This document shows positions 15,921 to 24,237 of a stretch of DNA of 24,824 bases, in pieces; position 1 is the first letter of the stretch; each line of letters opens with the position of its first letter. The notes below the pieces were generated by a model, which saw only the letters and a program-made list of their open reading frames with translations, made no database searches and was not told the origin of the DNA. Position numbers and translations under genes: made by a program. Origin of the DNA: Phytomonas francai (Eukaryota > Euglenozoa > Kinetoplastea > Trypanosomatida > Trypanosomatidae); NCBI GenBank assembly GCA_001766655.1, contig MJCC01000026.1, positions 104,683 to 129,506 on the forward strand, written 5' to 3'.

Positions 15921-16934
15921 ATGTGGGCCATCACGAAGCGGCTAATTCTAAATAGCGAGGCATGCCAACAGCTGGAGGGGAGGCGCAGACTGTGTGACTT
16001 TCAGAGCAACGCATGGCTTCTGCCATCGCATTTGCATGCTTTGAGGCTCAAGATGCGCGCTCGGAGCCCGCCGCTCATGCTTCCGGCTGAACACTTCATG
16101 GAGACCTCGCCTAATGCCTTCCCACTTTCTCAGGTACCAGCTCACCTCATGTCCACAATCCTGGAGCGCGCACCTCCACCAGGCGCACCAGGTCAGCTCC
16201 CGATGATTTTTGACGTGGCTGATTCTGGTACATATTTCTGGCGTCTGTCCACAATGGATGAGTTTCTGGACGCGAGTCTCATCTGGGGTGAGATGTCTTT
16301 TCTGCACAGTTGGCTCTTGTGCTCCTCTAAAGTGGTTGCGTGGCCTCAGTGTCGTCTCCCGCCGCTCATGATACTTAACGTGCAGGAAACCACTAACCCT
16401 TTCCTCCTTGACCCCCTTCTAGAGCATGTAAATCTGATGGACGGAAAGCCACTACCAAAATCCCTCAGTAGCGGCTTGACGACAGTGGCTGCCCAATTCG
16501 GGTACACATCGTTTAGCTGGCTTGAGGCCTGCGAGGCGGCGCCAGTTGTGAGGAGTAGTGTTACACCACATCCAGTTTTAATTCTTGAGGAGATGCGCCT
16601 TTTGCACATTTCACAGCTTTCTATTGAGGCTCAGCAGAAAATAGTTGTGAAAATACCCAGCTTTATCCTTTTTAGATTAGCTGTCACACCATTTGTTTAT
16701 GTGACGAGCGAAGGATGGATCTCTCAAACACGTTTACGACTTACCGAGAAAATTACACGTGCAGACATTCCGCCTTCCACTGAAGGAGGCTCTCATCAGC
16801 CCTTACTTTGGCTATCTGTTAATACGAATGACAACGTGTCTATGTCAGGTACATATCTTCTTCGTTACCGCTGTTCTCATCGATTTTTTTTAAATGTTTC
16901 TCAATTAAAGACAAAGAGCATGATAACTTTATAA
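15921..16934 (+). CDS. Orphan 337-residue ORF, unknown function
   Basis: An uninterrupted ORF of 337 codons in roughly 50% GC sequence, too long to be chance, but I recognise no domain. The N-terminal third is rich in Leu, Pro, Arg and His. The middle has W-rich short strands (SGTYFWRLSTMDEF, EMSFLHSWLL). The C-terminal part alternates short hydrophobic strands and loops (PSFILFRLAVTPFVYVTSEG, QPLLWLSVNTNDNVSMSGTY) and could be a beta-sandwich. No signal peptide or membrane segment. The ATG at 15921 has an acceptor-like AG at 15902. However, the first ~17 codons overlap a frame-2 continuation of the upstream mosaic, so this may be the last exon or 3' part of that locus rather than a separate gene. 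The frame from 15972 on is better supported than the start. Confidence 0.6.
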   Translation: MWAITKRLILNSEACQQLEGRRRLCDFQSNAWLLPSHLHALRLKMRARSPPLMLPAEHFMETSPNAFPLSQVPAHLMSTILERAPPPGAPGQLPMIFDVADSGTYFWRLSTMDEFLDASLIWGEMSFLHSWLLCSSKVVAWPQCRLPPLMILNVQETTNPFLLDPLLEHVNLMDGKPLPKSLSSGLTTVAAQFGYTSFSWLEACEAAPVVRSSVTPHPVLILEEMRLLHISQLSIEAQQKIVVKIPSFILFRLAVTPFVYVTSEGWISQTRLRLTEKITRADIPPSTEGGSHQPLLWLSVNTNDNVSMSGTYLLRYRCSHRFFLNVSQLKTKSMITL

Positions 16935-17148
16935 TAATTTGCTTTCTATTTTAAATATTTTTATTTTGCTTTTTGACCTGCTCAATTAATTATTTTCAGA
17001 AAAACATTACAGTTTTACTCTGTATTATACTTCTATTTCCACCAATGATTAGTTTTCAAGAAAATGTAGCTTGTGATGAAACAGAAAGGGTGATCTAATG
17101 CGGCTTATTAGCTTCGACACGGGATACCAGTGCTCGAATTTTTATACT

Positions 17149-17187
17149 ATATATTCTTTTCCCTTTTTGTTGTCTTTTCGTTACTAG
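17149..17187 (+). promoter_or_regulatory. Trans-splice acceptor region of the BEACH gene
   Basis: A long T/C tract ends in CTAG at 17184-17187; a second AG follows a T run at 17206-17207. The ATG at 17220 follows 13 bases after the second. Confidence 0.65.
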
Positions 17188-17219
17188 GTAAATGTCTTTT
17201 TTGGCAGTGTGGAGCAATT

Positions 17220-20033
17220 ATGCAATCAAGGGTGTCTTTATATTCTCTTGGAAGTACAGATGATTACTTAGGTCAATGTGCATGTTTGTGTATTACACCT
17301 ACTTCGTTAAATCACAAGGCTCAAATAGTGGGAAAATTACATGTTAGTTCCCGTTTTCTTATCTTTGAGCCTGATGATAACTTAGTTCCAGTGTATTATT
17401 TCAAAATAAAGGATATCACTTCATACTCATCCGAAGAAAGACATGTGCGACATCTTTCAGCACTCTGTATAGTTTGCTCCTCGGTACAGGAAGGGGACCT
17501 TTGTGTACGGTTTCGATCTACTCCAGCTATGACTCCGTTGAAATATTCAGCCTCCCAGGGCAAATGGTTGTTTTATTTTACAGCAGATTGTATAATTGCA
17601 GATTTTGAAAATTCTCTCAGGGCAGCAATAGCTGACAATCCACAAGCAGTTGCACAGAGGATCCGTCGAAGAGAGGCTCTTCTCCAGAAGCAATACAATA
17701 CGATTACGTTTCTAGCAAAGCGAATCTTGCCTCTGCGTGAACAAAGAGGGATTTTTATCGTTTCTCCGGAAGGGCTTCTTTTCAAGCCACTGTTTCCGCT
17801 CACTGGAGCTACCGAGGTTCTACTGCCGTCGCAAAATGTTTCCCACATGCTTCACCGCTTAATAGCGTTTCGTAACCTAGGCCTTGACTTTTACGGGCAT
17901 GGCGCCTTATCTCCCCTTTTGTCGCTTCTGTTTCACACTGAAACTGAAAGAGATCAGACCATCATGATCATCCTGCGCTTCACACGCATACCCCTTTTTA
18001 CAGTTCCCTTCAGTGATATTTTTAGTCAGTGGCAGCGAGCTCAAATAAGCAATTTTGAGTATTTATGCTTGCTAAACAAATTGGCGTGCCGGAGCCTGGA
18101 TGATGCTTCCCAATATCCAGTCTTTCCATGGGTCATTTCTGACTACACTTCCGCGCACCTCGACCTTAAAGATCCCCGAACTTTCCGGGATCTTTCAAAA
18201 CCTATCGGTGCTTTAAATGAAAGACGTCTGGACACACTAGAAAAGCGAATGCGTGAACTTAAAGAGCTAGAGGAGGCGAGCTATTTATATGCGACACATT
18301 ACTCCTCAGCAGGTGCAGTTGCCTATTACCTGCTGCGATCCCATCCCGAATACCAGTTAAGTCTGTCACATGGCAAGCTGGATTGTGCGAACCGCATGTT
18401 TGAGTCTATCGAAGCAACCTGGAATGGGGTCTGCAACAACTCCAGCGATTTTAAAGAGCTTGTGATGGAGTTTTTCAATCAAAAGGGTGTTGAGATGTGT
18501 GCCAGAGCCCCGTTCGATCTTGGTGTTAAAGATAACTGGTGTGCGGTGTCGCCGGCTATTATTTTGCCCCCGTGGGCGACTTCTCCAGAGGACTTCATAG
18601 CCAAGAACATTGCAGCACTAGAGAGCGACTACGTATCCTCTCATCTTCACTTATGGATTGACCTGATTTTTGGCAGCAAACAAGATGGTGAGGGCGCTGT
18701 TCGGTCCAAAAACGTCTTTCATCCGTTTTGTTACCCACAACGCGATAACACGCCAGGCGTAGGTAGCTGCCGCACCGATACGACACCGTATGAGTACGCA
18801 AAAGAGTTTGGTTCAGTTCCTGTGAAATTGTTTTGCACAGAACACCCATCCAAACAGAGTGCACAACATTTTTCTTCTGTGCTACTTACGCCATGGGCCC
18901 AAAAGCTCTGCCGATCCGATGTATCGGCAGAGCATGAAACCATATCGATACTATCTTTGGTTTCACAGGGTGCTGACGAAGAGGACCTCACAATAAATCG
19001 CAATAACTTACACCCACTGGCTGCTTTTATTAAAGATTCATCCCCTGTCCTCTTGTGCGACTCGGCACTTATTAAATTGTCTATGCAAGAGACTTTTTCC
19101 ACCGAATACAAGGATATTACCGCAATCACACTCAGTACTCAGTATAGATCTACAAATAACAGGAATATGTGTTATCATGGTGTTTTAACGTTGATTTGCG
19201 ACGGTGGTTGCACGGCTGTGTTGTTTGACTATGCGTCAAGGAAGTGTCTGCGAATTTTTTCAGATTTTTGCGATACTGTAGAACATATTGCTTCTTCGGA
19301 TTGCAACATTTTTCTATTTTGCGCAAATTTGTCGTTATATATAATTAGCCTTGAAACGTATTCCCTTCTTGATCGTATAGACAATTTTTCGATAAGCCCG
19401 ATTCGCTTGAGTTCGTTTAGTCATCCTTTTGGTGCACTTGCAGACAGTCAGGCACGCGTATACGAATGGCCACTAGATTGTCAATTGAATGAGCACGAAC
19501 CAAGCTTTCACCATGTTCGTCTGTTGTCTGAAGCACCGTCCTCAGTATGTGTCTTGAAAGTTCATGATAGTGGAGCAATCATGTGCGCTTCAAGTGATGG
19601 GGAGATTCTCGTGAAGCGCCCACAAGATAATTTAATGGAGACATTTCAGGCAAATATCTCATCGGCTCAACATATTCTGCACCTCCTGATGCTTCCTGAT
19701 GCGAGGAGCCCTTTGATTGTTGCGCTGTTGAACGACGAAGTACACTGGTACAACTTTAGTGGGGTTCTGATAAAAAAGCTAAGTCTAGCAGATCGAGAGG
19801 CCTTTAGCAGAGCATACCCGCTTATTGCCCCGCAGGTTGTCCCTCTTCCCCTCGTGTTGATGGGTACTCACAAGATGTCAGTTTTAAGGATTGGGTTGAA
19901 TCAGGTACAACTTGGGCAGCTGGAAGGTGACCTGACTCGCTTTCTCAACGACTTATGTTCAGTAAACCATTTTTCAGTCGCGTTTTGTTCAAGAAAAGGG
20001 GATATAGCTATTTGTAACATTCTCATGACCTAG
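17220..20033 (+). CDS. FAN/NSMAF-like GRAM-BEACH-WD40 protein
   Basis: 937 residues from the ATG at 17220, near the length of human FAN (917). Order of parts: an N-terminal GRAM/PH-like domain (about 20-150, with GKLHVSSRFLIFEPDDN), a second PH-like BEACH-associated domain (about 160-260), the BEACH domain (about 265-505) and a degenerate beta-propeller (about 630-937). BEACH hallmarks are plain: NFEYLCLLNKLACRS, SQYPVFPWVI, TFRDLSKPIGALN, HYSSAGAVAYYLLR, LPPWATSPEDFI, SSHLHLWIDLIFG and NVFHP. FAN couples the TNF receptor to neutral sphingomyelinase in animals, but BEACH proteins more generally act in endolysosomal membrane traffic, the likelier role here. The WD repeats lack clear GH-WD pairs. 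The frame is open upstream to a GTG at 17130, but those 30 codons are the polypyrimidine tract. Third positions are AT-rich. Confidence 0.88.
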   Translation: MQSRVSLYSLGSTDDYLGQCACLCITPTSLNHKAQIVGKLHVSSRFLIFEPDDNLVPVYYFKIKDITSYSSEERHVRHLSALCIVCSSVQEGDLCVRFRSTPAMTPLKYSASQGKWLFYFTADCIIADFENSLRAAIADNPQAVAQRIRRREALLQKQYNTITFLAKRILPLREQRGIFIVSPEGLLFKPLFPLTGATEVLLPSQNVSHMLHRLIAFRNLGLDFYGHGALSPLLSLLFHTETERDQTIMIILRFTRIPLFTVPFSDIFSQWQRAQISNFEYLCLLNKLACRSLDDASQYPVFPWVISDYTSAHLDLKDPRTFRDLSKPIGALNERRLDTLEKRMRELKELEEASYLYATHYSSAGAVAYYLLRSHPEYQLSLSHGKLDCANRMFESIEATWNGVCNNSSDFKELVMEFFNQKGVEMCARAPFDLGVKDNWCAVSPAIILPPWATSPEDFIAKNIAALESDYVSSHLHLWIDLIFGSKQDGEGAVRSKNVFHPFCYPQRDNTPGVGSCRTDTTPYEYAKEFGSVPVKLFCTEHPSKQSAQHFSSVLLTPWAQKLCRSDVSAEHETISILSLVSQGADEEDLTINRNNLHPLAAFIKDSSPVLLCDSALIKLSMQETFSTEYKDITAITLSTQYRSTNNRNMCYHGVLTLICDGGCTAVLFDYASRKCLRIFSDFCDTVEHIASSDCNIFLFCANLSLYIISLETYSLLDRIDNFSISPIRLSSFSHPFGALADSQARVYEWPLDCQLNEHEPSFHHVRLLSEAPSSVCVLKVHDSGAIMCASSDGEILVKRPQDNLMETFQANISSAQHILHLLMLPDARSPLIVALLNDEVHWYNFSGVLIKKLSLADREAFSRAYPLIAPQVVPLPLVLMGTHKMSVLRIGLNQVQLGQLEGDLTRFLNDLCSVNHFSVAFCSRKGDIAICNILMT
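18905..18933 (+). repeat. Perfect 11-bp inverted repeat inside the BEACH gene
   Basis: Arms at 18905-18915 and 18923-18933 are exact reverse complements with a 7-base loop, within coding sequence between the BEACH domain and the propeller. Confidence 0.85.
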
Positions 20034-20249
20034 TACTCCTTTAACTGTGTTATCCATTTATCGGTGTTCGTCTGTACAGTAGTCCCACGCTGGATTAAGC
20101 TTTCAATACATATATATGTTTCTATTTTGCTACATTTTTTAATAAAAACATATGGTTACAAATAGCATAAAGTGATTTTTTACTGAATTTTCCCTCATTT
20201 AAGCCCCTTTTCATTTTCTGTTTGAGCAGTCCTTAAAATAGAACACATA

Positions 20250-20277
20250 TCTTTCAACTAAATTGTTCCAACTCTAG
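20250..20277 (+). promoter_or_regulatory. Acceptor of the deoxyribosyltransferase gene
   Basis: A pyrimidine-rich stretch ends in CTAG at 20274-20277, 31 bases before the ATG. Confidence 0.55.
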
Positions 20278-20308
20278 CATTCATATCCGAAATAACGAAT
20301 CAAAATTA

Positions 20309-20770
20309 ATGCCCCCGAAAAAAATCTACATCGCTGGTCCAGCTGTTTTTTCCCCAGATCAAGGTAATGCTTATTACAATAAAGTAAGGGGGTTGCTGAA
20401 TGGAAGACAGGTTATCCCACTGATTCCAACAGATAATAGCGTTTCCGGGGCTCTGAACATCCGAAACAGCAACATTGACATGATCAAAGAGTGCGATGCC
20501 ATCATTGCGGACCTCTCTCCTTTTCGTTCTCATGAGCCCGATTGCGGGACCGCCTTTGAAGTCGGATATGCTGCAGCTCTTGGGAAGCAGCTTCTCGTTT
20601 TTACTTCGGATCTCCGCAGTATGCCAGAGAAGTATGACGGCCCCAAAGACTCCGATGGGCTTACCGTTGAAGATTTTTCGCTTCCATTTAATTTGATGCT
20701 TTCGGATGGGAATCCGATATTTGGCTCCTTCGAAGAGGCATTTGAACATTTTTGTAAAACATCGCTATAA
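20309..20770 (+). CDS. NDRT: Nucleoside 2-deoxyribosyltransferase
   Basis: 153 residues, full length for the family. The enzyme moves 2-deoxyribose between purine and pyrimidine bases (or to water), serving nucleoside salvage; kinetoplastids are purine auxotrophs. Motifs: YIAGPAVFSPDQG (7-19), an LIPTD strand (38-42), CDAIIADLSPFR (62-73), then EPDCGTAFEVGYAAALGK (76-93). Glu84 in FEVGYA is the expected nucleophile and Asp68 lies in the ADLSPFR site; a C-terminal EDFSLPFNLML (121-131) supplies the Asn that usually reaches a neighbouring active site in the oligomer. No targeting signal, so cytosolic. The family is mainly bacterial and is known from Trypanosoma brucei; bacterial transfer into an ancestor is the usual explanation. 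Intronless with AT-rich third positions like its neighbours, so not a recent arrival. Confidence 0.92.
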   Translation: MPPKKIYIAGPAVFSPDQGNAYYNKVRGLLNGRQVIPLIPTDNSVSGALNIRNSNIDMIKECDAIIADLSPFRSHEPDCGTAFEVGYAAALGKQLLVFTSDLRSMPEKYDGPKDSDGLTVEDFSLPFNLMLSDGNPIFGSFEEAFEHFCKTSL

Positions 20771-21207
20771 GAATATTAATAAGTTTGGAGTAATTCCTTT
20801 GCTCCTTTATTCAATGAATATTATCTTGATCAATCTAATTATTGTTAGGGCTGAAAAAATGGAATCCTGTCATTGATATGCAGTATTTACTAGTGTAAAA
20901 ATTAAACGCGCAAGTTGAATAAACATTATAAAGGTTCAAATAGTTTTCTTTTTCTGAATCGACCTCATAGGATGTTTTCATGTACGGTACATCAGGGCAT
21001 ACGAGTCGATCTACTTTATCACTTGCAAAGGATATCTAACGAGGGGATCTATGTGTTAGCTTTTTTTTCTTTTTCTAAAAAATTGAATACCGTCTTATGC
21101 GTTTTCCCTCATCACCCCTTTAAGCGTGCTTCTCTTTATTCTTATAAGAAGAAAACTAAAATATACTACACAATAAACAGGGAACATCAAAAACAAAGTA
21201 GGACATT
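20771..21207. other. Intergenic before the MFS gene
   Basis: AT-rich. A frame open at 20915-21289 starts at TTG, overlaps the MFS start and is not credible. A T/C tract (21128-21148) and AG at 21179-21180 form the probable acceptor, 27 bases before the ATG at 21208. Confidence 0.55.
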
Positions 21208-23127
21208 ATGTCCGTTTCGAATGAAGTTTATGCAGAAGGCCGCCGTAGTGTGCGTGAGAGCATGCTGCACTATGTCGCCCAGCGAATGACAGTTGCTAGG
21301 ACAACCGCGGTAAGTGAGCGGGGGCGTTTTTGGATTCTTGTTCTTGGTGTCTATTCATGTATCTGTGCTTCGACAGGTTATGTCTATAACCTTTTCTCAG
21401 GAGATCTCCAAAAGAAGTATGACTTTAGCCAGAGCGATATGACCACCATAACAACTGTATCAGGAATTCTGAGCATTGTGGTATTTCCATTGGCCATTGT
21501 TTACGACCACTACGGACCTCGGCCTTTGTTTATAGTTGGAACTGTGACCTTCCCCATTGGCTCTGTTCTCTTTGCGATGGCATTCAAGGACGCATTCCAA
21601 GGTTCAATTAGCCTTTTTATCCTCTTTTCTACTTTGCAGAGCGTTGGTAACAGCATGTTCGACATTGCGGGACTCATGACTGTCATGAGTGTATTTCCAA
21701 GTAGTCGAGGGGCTGTCATTGTGGTGATGAAGACCTTTATCGGTCTCGGTTCGGCCATACTTGGGGCTATTCAGATGGGTTTTTACGAGAACGATATCGC
21801 AGGCTTTTTCAACTTTATGGCCGCATTTGTATTCATTTCGGGAGTTTTATGCGCAATCTTTATCCGTCTCCCACCGTACGAACTCACCAGGCACGACGAA
21901 TCACATCTGAGCGAGGCGGAGAAGCGGAAGCGGATTGCTACAAAGAGGGCCTATTTTGAACAGGTACCTCCATTCAGACGCTTTGCCATAGCATATCTCC
22001 TTGTTGGGACAATTTTTGTCTTTTTAACCGTGCAAAGCACTTTAGTTGCTTATGTGGACTTGAGTCACAGTACAAGAATGGTCTTTGCGATTATCGCAAT
22101 GCTGCTGGTGCTCTTGTTCACCGTTATTGCGTTGCCGATTCGATGGCTGGATGGTGGAAGTGATGCTATTATAGAACGCATCCGAGAAAGCGAGGCAGCC
22201 TTTGAAGGTTATGTGACGTCTCCACGGCAACAAACCTCATCTCAGGCATTACAGCGCGCTAGCGCTAGAATGAGCGCTATCCTTGCTTCTACACGGGGAA
22301 GTATTCGTGAGGAGACTGTGTTTCGAATGCCAATTATGGATGAATCGGAGCACATCGCACCACAGTATCAGACGACGTTTATGGAGAGTTTATTCACTCT
22401 CAAGCTTTGGGCCCTTGCATATTCCCTTTTTTGTGTCATTGGTGCGCAAGGTGTCATCATCATGAACGCGCGTTTTATTTATGAGTCTATTTTAGGTAAA
22501 CCCATACATGATGATATAGCTACACTTCTGACTGTCATCAATGGCACCGGGAGTGGCCTTGGGCGAATTTTCATGGGTATTTTTGAGGTGTGGACGCAAA
22601 AGCGAAAACCGGAGGAGCGCATTCCTCTGACCATATCGTTGCATATTCCAACCATCGCCGTCCTACTTTCATCCTCCTTGCTTCTGATAGTGAACGAAAA
22701 GTTTCTGTTGATACCCTTTATTTTAACAGCGCTCAGCAACGGCTTTATTACAGCGATAAACGTGCTTGTAATACGTACAGTTTACTCGAAAGATATTGCA
22801 AATCATTACAACTTTACGTCTATCGCGTCTCTCGCGGCTTCTATACTTATAAACAAAATGCTCTACGGTGACTGGTATACGAAAGAGGCGGAGAAACAAG
22901 GAGGTACCATTTGCTATGGTCGTCAGTGTGTTTTTGTACCCTTTCTTATTATAAGCCTACTTGTGGGTTCTGGTATTGCTACCAACTTCTATGTGCATTA
23001 CCAATACCAAGCATACTGCGATGCGGTTTTGGAAGAGCGCAAGCAGTCACGTGAACCTGTTACAGAAACTATCATTGATGAGAATATTGGGGAATCGCAG
23101 CCCCTTCTACAGAATATCCAAGAATGA
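21208..23127 (+). CDS. Nodulin-like MFS permease
   Basis: 639 residues with about 12 hydrophobic segments in two sets. The N-terminal set resembles the nodulin-like MFS family: RFWILVLGVYSCICASTGYVYNLF, then LQKKYDFSQSDMTTITTVSG, then YDHYGPRPLFIVG, the equivalent of the MFS loop 2-3 DxxGxR motif. A hydrophilic loop of about 80 residues (roughly 310-390, Ser/Gln/Arg-rich) separates the two halves. A second MFS-like half follows, with GTGSGLGRIFMG. The substrate is unknown; members of this family in plants and kinetoplastids are linked to small organic or metal cargo with little certainty. The cytosolic C-tail ends with an acidic dileucine motif (ESQPLL, 629-634), pointing to endosome or lysosome. 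No N-terminal signal peptide. The start is the first ATG after the acceptor; an in-frame Met at residue 20 also exists. Confidence 0.87.
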   Translation: MSVSNEVYAEGRRSVRESMLHYVAQRMTVARTTAVSERGRFWILVLGVYSCICASTGYVYNLFSGDLQKKYDFSQSDMTTITTVSGILSIVVFPLAIVYDHYGPRPLFIVGTVTFPIGSVLFAMAFKDAFQGSISLFILFSTLQSVGNSMFDIAGLMTVMSVFPSSRGAVIVVMKTFIGLGSAILGAIQMGFYENDIAGFFNFMAAFVFISGVLCAIFIRLPPYELTRHDESHLSEAEKRKRIATKRAYFEQVPPFRRFAIAYLLVGTIFVFLTVQSTLVAYVDLSHSTRMVFAIIAMLLVLLFTVIALPIRWLDGGSDAIIERIRESEAAFEGYVTSPRQQTSSQALQRASARMSAILASTRGSIREETVFRMPIMDESEHIAPQYQTTFMESLFTLKLWALAYSLFCVIGAQGVIIMNARFIYESILGKPIHDDIATLLTVINGTGSGLGRIFMGIFEVWTQKRKPEERIPLTISLHIPTIAVLLSSSLLLIVNEKFLLIPFILTALSNGFITAINVLVIRTVYSKDIANHYNFTSIASLAASILINKMLYGDWYTKEAEKQGGTICYGRQCVFVPFLIISLLVGSGIATNFYVHYQYQAYCDAVLEERKQSREPVTETIIDENIGESQPLLQNIQE

Positions 23128-23286
23128 TAAAGAAACCGGTTAGTGTAAGTTTGTTTTAGTTAGTTACTTTTTTAAAAATTTGCAGGCACTGTAGCATGCA
23201 CACAGCCCCTCATCTATGATTTTAAGAGGTGTACAAATCAATTAAGTCTCCACCCTTATGTGAAGCGATTTTTTTTTCAAAACCAC

Positions 23287-23315
23287 GCCACGCCTCTCAA
23301 AAGTTGAGGTGTGGC
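23287..23315. repeat. Short hairpin downstream of the MFS gene
   Basis: Ten-bp stem (23287-23296 with 23306-23315, one G-T wobble) and a 9-base loop, between the MFS stop and the protease-like gene. A 3' UTR element is possible. Confidence 0.6.
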
Positions 23316-23400
23316 AAAGATCTACCTAATTGCTGTTTGCTTTACCCTCAGTTACTTTTGCTAGTATGTTTTCTGTAATTTCCACCATATAGTAGTTACA

Positions 23401-24237
23401 ATGATAATCAACAACAGCAGCTGCTTTCCAGTGCTGAGTTTTTTACAGATTCCCGGGAAAATGTCCAGACCTTTGTGGCTTATGATGGGCACAGCGTTTA
23501 AAATTGCAAGACCAACTACTGGCCTGACGACAGCTTCCACAGTGGAGACAGAGCGGACCTTTTTTCTAACAGCCAAACACACTTTCATGCCGTGGAGCTG
23601 CGAAAAAGCTGCATCAAGTCTCAAGATTCCGGAGGAGTACCGAAGGTTACGCTACGTTATAGGGCGACTTTACGCAGTCCAAAAGGACACCCATCAGCAT
23701 ATGGATCCTTCCTGCTATGCTGAGATTAGTCTCATTTCAAGCCACCCGACGCTTGATGTGGCCTTGTTGGCAACAAAGACGTTTCACAACCGGTCAATGG
23801 AGCAGATCATTGCGCAGGCTCCTCCGCTGTCTCTGTGCCTCGATAAACAGATGCCTACGAAGGGAGAACAATGTGTAATCAACGGATTCCGCGGAGAGGG
23901 GAAGTTGGGAGAATTAGATACCTTTGATGTAGATTTGCTGCAGAAACTGGCGCCCAAAGAAAAAGAAGCTCTTCTTAAGCAACTGGAGTCCGTTGAGGGC
24001 AAGCAAGTAGCAGCTAGCACTTTTGTGGAAATGTTGGATCCCCTAGGGATGTGCCACGGTGTTGGCGATTACAACCAGTGTTTTCATGGAATGTCGGGGT
24101 CACCGTTATTGACACTTGTTGGCAGTCAAATCATGTGTTGTGGGGTTCTGTACGGTAAGCATCCCGATTTTCCACAAAATATTGGCTTCACACCATCCAG
24201 CACCATTTTGTCATGGATTCACGATGCTATCCGCTGA
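23401..24237 (+). CDS. Chymotrypsin-fold (trypsin-like) serine protease homologue
   Basis: 278 residues from the ATG at 23401. Three spaced motifs match a trypsin/Deg-type catalytic triad: FFLTAKHTF with His60 (compare LTAAHC), TLDVALLAT with Asp119 (compare DIALL), and FHGMSGSPLL with Ser232 (compare GNSGGP). Strands around these fit a double beta-barrel: GTAFKI near the start, CVINGFRGEG before the second barrel, and MCCGVLYG after the serine. A helical insert (about 178-200, KLAPKEKEALLKQLESVEG) sits before the Ser loop. The oxyanion-loop Gly is kept, but GG is replaced by GS. Activity is therefore plausible, not proven. No convincing signal peptide. The first 20 codons overlap a pyrimidine tract ending in AG at 23448, so the true start may be Met21 at 23461 (258 residues). 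Confidence 0.72.
   Translation: MIINNSSCFPVLSFLQIPGKMSRPLWLMMGTAFKIARPTTGLTTASTVETERTFFLTAKHTFMPWSCEKAASSLKIPEEYRRLRYVIGRLYAVQKDTHQHMDPSCYAEISLISSHPTLDVALLATKTFHNRSMEQIIAQAPPLSLCLDKQMPTKGEQCVINGFRGEGKLGELDTFDVDLLQKLAPKEKEALLKQLESVEGKQVAASTFVEMLDPLGMCHGVGDYNQCFHGMSGSPLLTLVGSQIMCCGVLYGKHPDFPQNIGFTPSSTILSWIHDAIR

Noticed and set aside
20915..21289. 124-codon ORF before the MFS gene
   Set aside because: TTG start, overlaps the MFS coding start in another frame, and composition follows AT-rich intergenic DNA.
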